From: CAZSDP01 sp964605665
GTDB lineage: Bacteria; Planctomycetota; UBA8108; UBA1146
Assembly (NCBI GenBank): GCA_964605665.1
Contig: CAZSDP010000023.1
Coordinates: 1 to 64,000, forward strand
DNA length: 64,000 nucleotides
Reading direction: 5' to 3'
Part shown: positions 15,319 to 25,501 of the stretch, in pieces
How positions within the stretch are numbered: position 1 is the first letter of the stretch
Layout: each line of letters starts with the position of its first letter
Notes under the pieces: model-generated
The model's database searches: none
Told to the model about the DNA's origin: nothing
The model's input: only the letters and a program-made list of their open reading frames with translations
Made by a program: the position numbers and the translations under genes

Positions 15319-17049
15319 TCAGGGGCAATAGGCTGGATCCACCGCACAATCCAAGGCGTCGGGAGTCGGATCGAGCTCGCACGTCGCCGGATTCGTCGGT
15401 GGGAAAGGCGCGGCAAGAGGACCCGCTCCTCCAAAGAGATAGTTCAAGAGAGCGATGGCATCGGAGATGGTTCTCATTCCATCGTCGTTGACATCTTGTT
15501 GGTCGTCACACATCGGATCTGGGATCGCCCCCGGCGTGAACAACAACTGCAAACATGCGATCGCATCGACCAAAGTGATACTGTTGTCCTGATTGCAATC
15601 TCCCCGGATGAATTTTCCTCCGATGAGGACAGAGCCATCGTCAGTGATCGGAGTCACCGGAGCGAAGACTCCCGTCATTGGATCTCTCAAACTCAATTCC
15701 GGTGAGATCGGGAAGGGCGAACCCAAAGTATCGGTGAAGGTAATTGAAGTCGGACCAGACGCAGCCCCGGCAACCACCTCGTATTCGATCTCAACCACCC
15801 GCGGACCTGGACCGCTCACCGGAATGGTCAGAGGTGCGACGTCTTCCTCAAAGACTGCGACATACGTCAATCCCGAGTTCATCGAGTCGATGGTCAGTTG
15901 CTCGAATCCAGCTGCGATCGTCACATCGCCAGAAAGAGTCATCCCCGTAGGATTCAAACGAGTGGAGTCATGGCGCAATCCAAACTGCACTCCTCCGACG
16001 AGGCCAGCGGTATGTTGAAACCGAATCGGAACCGTCGTAGAGCCGCCGGAGGCAAGAACGTCGTCGTCAGCGGAGAGACGCAGCACCTCGACGGAGCACG
16101 ATGTCGACGATTGCGGTCCCCCTCCCGGTGGATCGGGGCATTGGCCAATCACGACGTACTCCTGCGTCCCCAATTCAGGGGTCGTATCGAGGAATGAGGT
16201 CTCGGTTCCATTGGGAAGAGTCGCGATCACGACACCATTTCTCTGAATGTCGATCGAGGTGAAGTCTTGGGGGTTGGACCAATCGAGCTGGACCCCTCCG
16301 AGACCCGGCTGACAGGTCAAAAGCTCCGGGGCCGTGCAGCCCGCCACCACTGTGACGAGCCCGCTATTCGCCAGCAGATCACAGCACAAAATTTCAGCGC
16401 CAGCTGCGTCGATGACACTCGGCTCAGCGACAGCACTTCCTTTCCTCACCGAAATCAAGAATTCCTCTCCCGGCTGTGCGGCGAGCGGAATGCCATAGGT
16501 GAGACGCATAACCACATGTGAACCAGCTTCCAGTACCCCAGGTGGAGTGCTCGGAATGAGTTCCATAACCACTGCGAGCTCCGCACTCCCTCCAAGAAGA
16601 GGAAGAGTCGCAGCCCCCTGGCCCGAACAATTGGGAAGCGCAGGGAAATTGTGGACATCACAACCTGGAAGAGTCGGTATGACACAGTCGAGCGGGTCAC
16701 AGATAGTCGCACCCGGACACTCAGGATACGTATTCATAAAGTCGAGCGCCGGAGGGCTATTATTGCTCGATAGCAAAGGTGGAACGACTCCACCATCTCC
16801 AGCAAAGGCGACTTCCAGAAGATCCAAGGAACCCGAGCTTGAGCTGCAGGAAATCACTTCAAGATTGAAAGCGGTCACGTCACTCGAAGTCTGCAAAGTC
16901 ACTTCGAGCGTCACGGTACTGCCGGCAAGACCGGTTGCGGAGGAAATGGCAAAGTTCGCTTGTCCCTCTGCAGAAGAAGCAAGCACCAGTAGAAACAGGG
17001 AAGTCGCTCCGACGAAACGGAGCAGAGAGAGCGTTGAAGTTGACATCAT
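15319..17049 (-). CDS. Secreted protein with two cohesin-like domains and a dockerin
   Basis: 576 residues. After a signal peptide (about 1-29) there is a first cohesin-like domain (about 31-236, opening FAISSATGLAGSTVTLEVTL, with Cys-rich insertions), a fibronectin-like module (237-305, LDWSNPQDFTSIDIQRNG), a second cohesin-like domain (318-477, with PIRFQHTAGLVGGVQFGLRH), a dockerin pair (IRGDCNQDNSITLVDAIACL and DVNDDGMRTISDAIALLNYL, 480-545) and the tail ALDCAVDPAYCP. It starts 21 bp after the end of the gene at 17071-18648, so the two may be co-transcribed. A strong hairpin follows at 15264-15301. A structural or scaffolding role is likely; no enzyme motif is seen. Confidence 0.8.
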   Translation of the reverse strand: MMSTSTLSLLRFVGATSLFLLVLASSAEGQANFAISSATGLAGSTVTLEVTLQTSSDVTAFNLEVISCSSSSGSLDLLEVAFAGDGGVVPPLLSSNNSPPALDFMNTYPECPGATICDPLDCVIPTLPGCDVHNFPALPNCSGQGAATLPLLGGSAELAVVMELIPSTPPGVLEAGSHVVMRLTYGIPLAAQPGEEFLISVRKGSAVAEPSVIDAAGAEILCCDLLANSGLVTVVAGCTAPELLTCQPGLGGVQLDWSNPQDFTSIDIQRNGVVIATLPNGTETSFLDTTPELGTQEYVVIGQCPDPPGGGPQSSTSCSVEVLRLSADDDVLASGGSTTVPIRFQHTAGLVGGVQFGLRHDSTRLNPTGMTLSGDVTIAAGFEQLTIDSMNSGLTYVAVFEEDVAPLTIPVSGPGPRVVEIEYEVVAGAASGPTSITFTDTLGSPFPISPELSLRDPMTGVFAPVTPITDDGSVLIGGKFIRGDCNQDNSITLVDAIACLQLLFTPGAIPDPMCDDQQDVNDDGMRTISDAIALLNYLFGGAGPLAAPFPPTNPATCELDPTPDALDCAVDPAYCP

Positions 17050-17070
17050 GATCTCTAATCCTTTCGTCGC

Positions 17071-18648
17071 TTATGGACAGAAGCTTGTCATGCAATCGAG
17101 GGAATCGGACACCGTGTCCGGCCCACAATCTGCGTCGGTGAAGGTCATGAAGGTCGGATCCGGGGGTGGAGGACCCGCTCCAAAAGTGAAGGCCAGGAGA
17201 TAGAGCGGGTCAGCGATGTTGACCACTCCGTTGTCATCCACATCTGCAGCATCCATACAACCGATGACGACATCGGGCACACCCATCGTCGGAAAGAGAA
17301 ACCTCAAGAGAATCACCACATCAGTGACCGTGGGAGTGAAGCTCCCGTCGAGATCTCCCCGAACAAAGTCACCGATCACCAAGACTGAGCCGTTGTCAGA
17401 GGTGATGGTCGAGACATCTTCGCCGACGTCCGCACCACCCGGGATCGTCGGGTTCGGGCGGAGGCACACCGCCTGAATCGGCGTGGTATTCGGAGCCAAC
17501 GCGGCAAATTGCAATTCGGTCTCGCCAGAGACCGCTCCAGTAGTCACCTCGTAACAAAGACGAACAATCTCCAGATCAGACCCGAGGGGGATCGGGGTGA
17601 AGTTCCCCGATGGAATTCCCGCGTCCATGACGGCGCCGACAGACACTCCATCCATTCCAACCGTCGCATATACAAATCCAGCAATCACCAACGCATTCAG
17701 TGCATCGCCTTCTATGGCGGGGGTCATGCAGGGAGTCAACACCGCCGGATCGTGGGTCACCCCAAATCCGAACGCGACCAAGCCAAAGCTACCGCTGTGA
17801 CTGAGGAGAACCGGCACTTCAACCATCTCCCCCGAGCTAACCGTCACCATGTCTGCGATGTCGAAGAAAGCCGCCGAGGTCGGCAACACTTCGCAGGTCA
17901 CAGGTAATCCAGCACACGCTCCTGGAACACCGCAGTCCCCACCCATCAGACCAATCACCGTGTACTGCCATCCCAGTTGACCCGTAGGCAACGGAGGGAG
18001 CATTTCGGTGAAGCTGGTCGCATCTCCTTGCAACAGAGTGCAATCCGTTGTGGGAGAAGCGGGGTCTGCTCCAGATGGGCGACGCTCGACAATGATATTG
18101 GTGTATTGCGCGTGGGTTGGAATCGACCAAGAGAGGTTAGTCTCTCCTTGCGACGTTCCGCACAAAGCGTTTTCAACTGAAGGACTGCTGACCGTCAGGG
18201 CAATGTTGGGCACATCGATCGGCGGCGTGAGCGGAGTTGGACAATCAATGTCAGCTCCCATGCTATCCACGACGACCAGCATCAATTGCATTTGCCCACT
18301 GGCAAAAACCGGAGCCAGTATCTCGATTTGCACGAGACCTCCAACTGACGCGCAATCGGTCACCTCGACTGGAAGCTCGTTCGCCGGATTGACGGGATCG
18401 ACCGCAAGGATCGCAAGAGTCTTCGGAGAGCTTGATTGGCAACTATCGAACGGACTCAAGGTGTACTCGAGGCGATACACTGCTTGACTGCACATCGTCG
18501 CGCCACGCCCAGCGCCCAAGTAGGTCGCAGAGACGTTCTGCAAGCTGTTACAGTCCGGATCCTGTCCGAACAAAGATACGTTGGACATCAGTACCGAACT
18601 CCCGATGAGAAATCCGACCCAGAGCCAACGGGGAAGGGGAATTTTCAT
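17071..18648 (-). CDS. Secreted cohesin-like and dockerin-like protein
   Basis: 525 residues from ATG 18648 (GAGGAG ten bases upstream; an adjacent TTG at 18651 is less likely). Signal peptide (WLWVGFLIGSSVLMSNVSLF), an uncharacterised beta-rich N-terminal region (about 28-145), a fibronectin-like module (about 148-255, with NLSWSIPTHAQYTNIIVERR), a cohesin-like domain (about 262-428, with VPVLLSHSGSFGLVAFGFGV and THDPAVL), a dockerin-like pair (FVRGDLDGSFTPTVTDVVIL and DVDDNGVVNIADPLYLLAFT, about 430-495) and the tail SLDCMTSFCP. It is probably the first gene of a two-gene unit with the gene ending at 15319. Confidence 0.8.
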   Translation of the reverse strand: MKIPLPRWLWVGFLIGSSVLMSNVSLFGQDPDCNSLQNVSATYLGAGRGATMCSQAVYRLEYTLSPFDSCQSSSPKTLAILAVDPVNPANELPVEVTDCASVGGLVQIEILAPVFASGQMQLMLVVVDSMGADIDCPTPLTPPIDVPNIALTVSSPSVENALCGTSQGETNLSWSIPTHAQYTNIIVERRPSGADPASPTTDCTLLQGDATSFTEMLPPLPTGQLGWQYTVIGLMGGDCGVPGACAGLPVTCEVLPTSAAFFDIADMVTVSSGEMVEVPVLLSHSGSFGLVAFGFGVTHDPAVLTPCMTPAIEGDALNALVIAGFVYATVGMDGVSVGAVMDAGIPSGNFTPIPLGSDLEIVRLCYEVTTGAVSGETELQFAALAPNTTPIQAVCLRPNPTIPGGADVGEDVSTITSDNGSVLVIGDFVRGDLDGSFTPTVTDVVILLRFLFPTMGVPDVVIGCMDAADVDDNGVVNIADPLYLLAFTFGAGPPPPDPTFMTFTDADCGPDTVSDSLDCMTSFCP

Positions 18649-18950
18649 CAAACCGAAACTCCTCGAATCAATAGTTCAGGGATCGTAGAAACGTCGTATC
18701 GACGGCGTTGATCCCCTAAAAACAGTGAGTGGCGATTGTCGTCATAATACGAAATTTCCTTCGCCATACCGCTAAAACTCAAGTGTAGAAATTGTGTTTT
18801 CTCACCCAAAAGCCAATTCACTTATGGGTGCTTCTCTAGACCCCCAATGCGACGCCCTGAGATCCAATCTTCCCTCGATTTCGACGAGGGTCTTTTCCAG
18901 AAAAAACTCCGTTTTCTTCGAGCAATACCGTCGAGGGCTGCTCTTCCGTT

Positions 18951-21900
18951 TTATTCTGAACAGGGATCGGGACACGCGTCATACGACTCACATTCGAGAG
19001 AGTCTGAAGTGTTCAAATCAAGCGCGCAATCGAGCCCCCCCGGCAAGCTCAGAGTTCCTTGGAAGAGGTAACTCAAAACATAGAGGGGGTCAGCGATGTT
19101 CAATGATCCACTATCATTCACATCACACGCATCGTGGCAGTTCAATTGCATATTTCCATTGAAGATCTCATTGAGCAACAGCACCGCGTCCGCAATCGAA
19201 ACCTCGCCGTTTTCATTGCAGTCCCCTCGGCAAAATGCCACGAAGCTGGCATCGCCCTCGAGAGTGATCGTTCCCGCCATCCGAATCGGTTCGTATTCGA
19301 ACCCTGACACCACAACCAAATTGTCGATCGGAGGAGAGCCCAGTTCATCTTGGAAGAACAACTGGGTCTGCAGAGGGCTTTGCGACACATTGCAGCTCGA
19401 AGTGTAGGTCGCGACCGCAACCGCTCGTTCGGTGGCAAAAGCGAGTGTTTCCGGCGCGTTGTAGACAGAGTAGCTCACCCCCAAGGTCCAACCCGCCTCG
19501 CTCATCTGGTATGAGAAGAACTCTGGCCCACCGTCGGGGAGGCTGTACAGCGCAGCTCCGGGGGCGACTCCGATCGGAGTCAAATGCTGAGGATCGTGAG
19601 CGACTGCCATCGAGAATCCGGTCGTTGGAGCCGGATCGACGCAGAAGGTGGTCGGTAACTCTTCGATGGTGATCGTCACCGGCACCGTAGAAGCTCCCCC
19701 ATTGCTCGACACAGGAACCGAAGCGTCCTGAATTCGATAGCGGAACATCAATGCAGGAGTGAAGGTTAACGAGCAGCTCTCTGTTTCTTCGATTATCGTC
19801 CCGCCACTATCGCAGCGACCGGTGATCTCATAGGTCACGGTTCCGAGACACTGCTGCGTCAATCCGGCGTCGGTCACGCTGTTGACCCCCGCAGGAAGCT
19901 CTGCAAAGGGAACGCCGTTGCGAGTCACGGTGACCGAATTGTAGCTCCCTTCCCAGGTGACGAGGGCAGTCCCATCGGGCTGCAAGTCACAGCTGAGAGC
20001 AGAAGGCGGATCACACTCACAGTTGTCGGGGATTCCATCATGATCTTGGTCGAGAGCCTCCCCATTCATCAGTTCACAGATGTCGGGAGTTCCGTCGCCG
20101 TCGCAATCAGACTCACAAATGTCGGAAATGCCATTCCCATCGCAGTCTGCGGAGAAGTCGGGCTCACATTCATCGGGAGTTCCATTTTGGTTGCAATCAT
20201 CTTCGCAATCATCGGGAACGCCATCCTGGTCACAGTCGTACTGACATGAATCTGGAATTCCGTCGGGCTGACAGTCATCGACCAGTCCCAACTGAATGTC
20301 ACAACTATCGGGAATCCCGTTTTCGTTGCAATCAAGGAAGTTACCTCCGAGATCACAGGCATCGGGATGTCCATTTCCGTCGCAGTCTGCCTCGCATACA
20401 TCAGGAATTCCGTCTTCGTCACAATCGTCTTGGCATTCGTCTGGAATTCCATCCGGAATTCCATCGAGAAATGCGCAATCTTGGCTGTGGCCATTCGCGA
20501 TATCGCAAGCATCGGGAATCCCGTTGTTATTGCAGTCATCCAAAGCAACATCGACCGTGATGACTTGCTCCGCTTGTCTTTCGTTCCCATGGATATCGGT
20601 GACGGTCCAGATGATGGTCGTGGATCCAGGGGGATACGTCCCACTCGGATTTTCCGCACCGGAACGATCGTTGGTTACCGAAGCGACTCCACTATTGTCG
20701 GAAGTGGTCGGCATCGGAATCGTCACCATCGCATCGCACGACTGCAATTCGATAGGGACAACTATCGGACCACTGGTGGTGATTTCGGGAAGCTCCATGT
20801 CGGCAACGGTCAGGGTAAAACTTGATTCGCTCATATTAGTCGAGGCATCGGTCGCCGTGAAACTGACCGTGTGCTCTCCAACTCCGAAGGTGCCCCCCGA
20901 GACGAAGCTCGATTCCAGCGTCGCGCCTGGGCAGTTGTCGATCACTTGAGGATCGTTCCACTGAAAGGTCGCTGTACTACTACCTGGATCGGTCGAGACC
21001 GCCTGGTCGGTGGGAACCCCAGAGATCTGAGGGACTTGATTGTCTTCGACTGTCACTGCGAAGGATGTCTGCACCATATCCCATGCCGAATCGGTCGCAG
21101 TCACCGTAACCATCGTCGTACCAACCGGGAATGTTGAACCCGATTCATGGCTCAGGGAGAGAACCGCTCCGTCGCAGTTGTCCAATGCCATGGGATCGAC
21201 CCAGGTCACTGCAGCGTGACACACTCCCGGCTCTGCATCTATGACGATATCGGTGGGCGTTCCCTCAATCGTTGGAGACTCACTATCCAATACCGTGACC
21301 GTGAAACTCGTCGTTGTTTCATTCCCCCCTGTATCGGTAGCGATCACCGTGACAGAAGTCGTCCCTACCTCGAAAAAACTACCAGGAGGAGGACTACAGC
21401 TTACCGTGTAATCTGAACAGAGATCTGTCGCCTCTGGCAACGACCAAGTTGCCGTTGCTCCACACATTCCTAGCTCATTGCCGAGAGTTTGATCAGAGAC
21501 CATGGTGGTAAAGGTGGGCGCTTCTCGATCGAGTACCGTAACGGTAAAGCTCTCAGTCGTGCTTAAGCCCAAGTGATCGGTGGCGGTGTACTGCACCGAT
21601 GTAGTACCGACCGGGAAAGAACTACCCGGCGGATACGTCGCGGTCATTCCCGACAGATCACAATTGTCGGCAGCGGTTGGCTCGTCCCAACTCACCACCA
21701 CTTCGCAGTGACCAACCGGAGCATCGACCGTGATCATCGACGGCATTCCAGAGATCGTTGGTCCCTCTTGATCGATCACGGTAACCGTGAATGAGAGTTG
21801 GGCGCTTTGACCAAAGGAGTCCGTGGCGGTGTAGGTTACAACCGTTTCCCCACGCGGGAAGTGGTCACCCGGTGTATGGGAAGACTCGAAAGAGACCAAC

Positions 21901-24900
21901 TCACAATTGTCAGTGGCGGTCGGCTCTGTCCAGCTGCAGCTGGCAGTGCATTGACCTGAATCAGTCTGTAGTGTCTGGTCGGAAGGCATCCCCGAAATCG
22001 TCGGAGGCTCCGACTCAACGGTCACTCCATAGAGAACATCACACTCGTCAGGGACACCGTTGTCGTTACAGTCGGTCACCAGGCCATAGAGAATCTCGCA
22101 GTCATCCGCCGTTCCATTTTCGTTGCAATCGACTTCGCAAATGTCACCGATCTCATCGGCGTCACAATCTTCTTGCCCTACATTGCTATCGTTGGGGCAG
22201 TTGTCGCAGAAGTCGGGTATCCCGTCTTGATCGGCATCTTCGTCGTTGTGACCAAGGATACAGATATCACAACTGTTTCCGATCCCGTCATTGTCGTAAT
22301 CGGTCTGGTTCAGATTGTATTCCTCAGGACAGTTGTCACATGAATCTGCAACTCCATCCCCATCTTGATCTTGGCATTCATCGGGGTATGAATCGAAGTT
22401 ACAGTCGCTGGAGTTGCCGTAGAGCGTGTCACACAGATCGCGTGTACCGTTCTGATTGCAATCGCCCAAGAGCACATCCACGGCTCGGACTTCCAAGGAA
22501 TAACTGAAGAGGACCACCTCTTGACCCGGTTGCACTTCGATCTCGAGGAGCCACTCCCCCGCCAACGCCTGAAAGTCAAAGAGCTGCAACGGCTCTGCGG
22601 GGAATAGGGATTGAGCAGCGACCTCGTCGTCGAAGCGAATCGGGAGCCCAGGCCCAGAGAGGAAGCCTCCGGAGCCATCGTAAATTCGTACCGTGGGGGA
22701 ACCGCTCGGATGGGTGAGGTAGATCTGGAAGTTCGGATCATCAAAGCCGAGATCGAGAATCACGTTGAGATCATTCACCACACTGTCGCTGGTAAATCCA
22801 CAAACCGTTTCTTGACCTGGGGAGTTGGTATCACCGCAAAGGATCGGCTGCGGTTCTCCGGTGGCCGGGACCTCCACTGGACCAGACCAACTGTAAGTCT
22901 CGATGACACCTTGGCAATCGTCGGGGATGCCATCCGCGTCGCAATCGGGTTCACAATCATCGGGAAGGCCATCCTGGTCACAGTCTTCAGAAATCGGCTC
23001 TTGTCCATCAGGAACCAGGTTCTCATTGCAGTCCTTGAACCCGAGATAGACCACCACTTGTCCTTCCGCAGTGGCGCTCCCAGAGAATTGACTCGCTCCG
23101 ACCGCAAGGTCGGTCAAACCATCTCCGTCGAGATCGCCGGCGGATGCCACACACGCTCCAAAGTGGCCGTTCAATCCGCGGTAGACTCGATCTCCATCGT
23201 CGTCCACCGAGTCAAAGCCCCCGGAAAATGGGCCTGCTTCCAACTCCCCCAAAACGGTCTTTCCGAGGAAAACCGCCACGCGCCCGGCATCGAGTCCTCC
23301 GAATGTCCCCCCATCGTGGAGGGGAGAGCCGGACACCAGATCACCGAGTGAGTCTTCATCGAGTTGCGGAAGGATGGCGACCGAACTGCCGAGCGTCTCT
23401 CCTACCTGATCGCCGTAGATTTCCCACTCCGCGCTATTGCTCACCAGGAAGCGGGGAATCGTCGCACCGGGGCTTCCAAAGAGACTCTCACCGCGGAATA
23501 GGTAGAGCTTACCGGTATCGGAGTGTGGCTCAGGAGAGTCCGCAAAAGGGGCTCCGACCAAGAGATCGGTGTAGCCGAGCCCGTCGATGTCGACACCTCC
23601 ACAGATGGAATACCCAAACTGGGACTGCGGCTCGGTACCGAAAACTTGCAAGATCAACTCGAGACGTGAGCCTTCCGAATCCCACCGGTAACTGGAGATC
23701 ATGCCGAGAAGAAGTTGCGCTCCCTCTGATCGCTGCGGCGCCGCGATCAAGATTTCACTTCGTCCGTCAGGGTCTCCATCAAAGTTCCCAGCAGAAGCGA
23801 CCACCGCGCCAAATTGCTCACCGACACTCAAACCGTCGAGAGTCAGCGGTGGCTCGACCGGACCTTGCTCACTTCCAAAGTAGAGATAAGCTCGACCTCG
23901 CGTCGCACCGTTCACGATCGCTTGCGGAGCTCCGACCAGAAGATCGTCGTAACCATCACCATTGACGTCCCCAGCCCCTGCCACGGAAGTACCGAAACTC
24001 GCTGCGGCATGAGGACCTTCGGCACTCCAAGTTGCATCGGTCGGGGTACGCAATGGCCCGGATTCTAGGGGACCGAGAAAGAGGTGGACCTCGCCTCGAT
24101 CGGCGTTTGCTCCGGGAGCTCCGACCAACAAGTCATCAATTCCGTCCCCATTGACGTCGCCCACCATAGAGACCGACTCACCAAAGCGAGCAGAGGCTGA
24201 ATTGCCGACCGCAGTCCAAGCTGGATTTGTCGACGGAGGGGCGCCATCCATGCCAGCGAAGACAAAGACGCCGCCCTCGTCGGTCTCTCCTCCATCGTAG
24301 GCCTTGGCCCCCACGACGAGATCGGTTTTGCCATCGCCGGTGAGGTCAGAACCACCCTCGATACTGAATCCGAACTCACTGCCTCCTTGTTCTCCCGTCT
24401 TTGAAAAGTAGGAGAAAGTGGAAACAACGGGGTCGATCTCGATCGGATAGATCGCAGCTGAATCGTCGATCATGATCCGAATCGTGCTGAGATCCGTGGT
24501 GAACCAACAAGGAAGTCGCGTTCCTTCTGAGTCCCAAGCGAAGAGGGAGTCATAGTCGAGGATATGGCTCCCATCCGCATCGAAGAGGGCCACCGACTTC
24601 TCATCGCTCTGCAAGACCGGCTTCAATCCAGAAACGGTCAGCTCGATCGTCAATGGCTGACCCTCAACTGGAGGAGTTGGAGGAGTGAGCACACTCCAAC
24701 CATGCTCGAGTCCACACTCGCGGTTCTCGATCCAACTTTCGATCTGGGAGGTTCGATACCGCACGCGAGCACCATCGAGAAGAGGTGCGGCGGAACAGTC
24801 TGGCCACGACTCGAGCAACTCTCCACGGCCCCAACCGGTCTGCTCGAGCGCGAAGAACCACTCACCGCTTGAAGTCGAAGATCGTGGGGCAAAGTGCAGC

Positions 24901-25151
24901 TCGCGTTCAGTCAAATCGACTCGGAACTCTTGGTGGCGATTGGGGGCGGTGAGCCTCCCTTCGCCGCGGAACTCCAGATCACATTCGGGTAGAGCGAGGG
25001 GGACTTCAGCAGAAGAGTATTTCGTAGGAGTTGATTTGCTCTCTGCCAGACCGGAAGAGGGATCTGTTTGTCCCAATAGAAATCCGCCGCATAACACCGG
25101 GATCAGCAGAATCCCGATCAGTGATCGGCGAGCAATTCGTGGTGAGTGCAT
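18951..25151 (-). CDS. Giant secreted multidomain dockerin protein (2066 aa)
   Basis: Signal peptide (1-28) and an uncharacterised beta-rich N-terminal domain (about 45-240). Then FG-GAP propeller repeats (about 245-705, motifs such as DVNGDGIDDLLVGAP), an Asp/Cys linker, and a proprotein-convertase P-domain-like beta-sandwich (about 750-892, with VVNDLNVILDLGFDDPNFQI and YLTHPSGSPTVRIYDGSGG). An Asp/Cys block (895-1045), six HYR modules (about 1047-1537, each with W-x-x-P-x-A-x-D-N-C and VTYTATD-like strands), a long Asp/Cys block (1538-1712), a fibronectin-like module (1713-1790), a cohesin-like domain (about 1800-1966), a dockerin pair (1973-2032) and a tail ECESYDACPDPCSE follow. The start has AGGTAGG upstream, and a near-consensus promoter lies about 107 bp before it. 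Likely a cell-surface adhesin or scaffold. Confidence 0.85.
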   Translation of the reverse strand: MHSPRIARRSLIGILLIPVLCGGFLLGQTDPSSGLAESKSTPTKYSSAEVPLALPECDLEFRGEGRLTAPNRHQEFRVDLTERELHFAPRSSTSSGEWFFALEQTGWGRGELLESWPDCSAAPLLDGARVRYRTSQIESWIENRECGLEHGWSVLTPPTPPVEGQPLTIELTVSGLKPVLQSDEKSVALFDADGSHILDYDSLFAWDSEGTRLPCWFTTDLSTIRIMIDDSAAIYPIEIDPVVSTFSYFSKTGEQGGSEFGFSIEGGSDLTGDGKTDLVVGAKAYDGGETDEGGVFVFAGMDGAPPSTNPAWTAVGNSASARFGESVSMVGDVNGDGIDDLLVGAPGANADRGEVHLFLGPLESGPLRTPTDATWSAEGPHAAASFGTSVAGAGDVNGDGYDDLLVGAPQAIVNGATRGRAYLYFGSEQGPVEPPLTLDGLSVGEQFGAVVASAGNFDGDPDGRSEILIAAPQRSEGAQLLLGMISSYRWDSEGSRLELILQVFGTEPQSQFGYSICGGVDIDGLGYTDLLVGAPFADSPEPHSDTGKLYLFRGESLFGSPGATIPRFLVSNSAEWEIYGDQVGETLGSSVAILPQLDEDSLGDLVSGSPLHDGGTFGGLDAGRVAVFLGKTVLGELEAGPFSGGFDSVDDDGDRVYRGLNGHFGACVASAGDLDGDGLTDLAVGASQFSGSATAEGQVVVYLGFKDCNENLVPDGQEPISEDCDQDGLPDDCEPDCDADGIPDDCQGVIETYSWSGPVEVPATGEPQPILCGDTNSPGQETVCGFTSDSVVNDLNVILDLGFDDPNFQIYLTHPSGSPTVRIYDGSGGFLSGPGLPIRFDDEVAAQSLFPAEPLQLFDFQALAGEWLLEIEVQPGQEVVLFSYSLEVRAVDVLLGDCNQNGTRDLCDTLYGNSSDCNFDSYPDECQDQDGDGVADSCDNCPEEYNLNQTDYDNDGIGNSCDICILGHNDEDADQDGIPDFCDNCPNDSNVGQEDCDADEIGDICEVDCNENGTADDCEILYGLVTDCNDNGVPDECDVLYGVTVESEPPTISGMPSDQTLQTDSGQCTASCSWTEPTATDNCELVSFESSHTPGDHFPRGETVVTYTATDSFGQSAQLSFTVTVIDQEGPTISGMPSMITVDAPVGHCEVVVSWDEPTAADNCDLSGMTATYPPGSSFPVGTTSVQYTATDHLGLSTTESFTVTVLDREAPTFTTMVSDQTLGNELGMCGATATWSLPEATDLCSDYTVSCSPPPGSFFEVGTTSVTVIATDTGGNETTTSFTVTVLDSESPTIEGTPTDIVIDAEPGVCHAAVTWVDPMALDNCDGAVLSLSHESGSTFPVGTTMVTVTATDSAWDMVQTSFAVTVEDNQVPQISGVPTDQAVSTDPGSSTATFQWNDPQVIDNCPGATLESSFVSGGTFGVGEHTVSFTATDASTNMSESSFTLTVADMELPEITTSGPIVVPIELQSCDAMVTIPMPTTSDNSGVASVTNDRSGAENPSGTYPPGSTTIIWTVTDIHGNERQAEQVITVDVALDDCNNNGIPDACDIANGHSQDCAFLDGIPDGIPDECQDDCDEDGIPDVCEADCDGNGHPDACDLGGNFLDCNENGIPDSCDIQLGLVDDCQPDGIPDSCQYDCDQDGVPDDCEDDCNQNGTPDECEPDFSADCDGNGISDICESDCDGDGTPDICELMNGEALDQDHDGIPDNCECDPPSALSCDLQPDGTALVTWEGSYNSVTVTRNGVPFAELPAGVNSVTDAGLTQQCLGTVTYEITGRCDSGGTIIEETESCSLTFTPALMFRYRIQDASVPVSSNGGASTVPVTITIEELPTTFCVDPAPTTGFSMAVAHDPQHLTPIGVAPGAALYSLPDGGPEFFSYQMSEAGWTLGVSYSVYNAPETLAFATERAVAVATYTSSCNVSQSPLQTQLFFQDELGSPPIDNLVVVSGFEYEPIRMAGTITLEGDASFVAFCRGDCNENGEVSIADAVLLLNEIFNGNMQLNCHDACDVNDSGSLNIADPLYVLSYLFQGTLSLPGGLDCALDLNTSDSLECESYDACPDPCSE

Positions 25152-25501
25152 CAGGGACCTACCTCACTCCCCGTCCCCGCGATGGGGCAGAGGGTGTCGA
25201 TGGGGGTTCAGAAGAATTGGATGGCACACAGAAAATGAGATGGAATGAGACTATCCTATTGTAACGCTATACATAATATTGACAATTAACGGCACCGGAC
25301 TAACAAACAAAGGGTCGGCTGAAGGAGTTCTCAACGGAGAGTCGGGGGGCCTCAAGAGACGCAGGAAAGCCCTAAAATACTACAAATCAATGGCTTAGCG
25401 CTCGGTCGTCCGTTATTGATCCTCGATCTGCCCCCCCGGCGCCAGGGCGTCTGGAAAGAAGGGCGTCTGGAGCAAAGGGCGCCCGCAGGAGAAACGAACG
25501 G
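25152..25501. other. Intergenic region upstream of the giant dockerin gene
   Basis: This 350-bp stretch includes an AT-rich island (about 25250-25300) with the promoter candidate listed separately. The remainder, up to the stop codon of the next gene at 25502, shows no gene, repeat or clear terminator. Confidence 0.45.
25258..25285 (-). promoter_or_regulatory. Candidate sigma-70-type promoter for the 2066-aa gene
   Basis: On the minus strand TTGTCA (25285-25280) and TACAAT (25263-25258) are separated by 16 bases, each five of six matches to the sigma-70 consensus. They sit in the most AT-rich patch of the area, about 107 bp upstream of ATG 25151. Confidence 0.5.
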
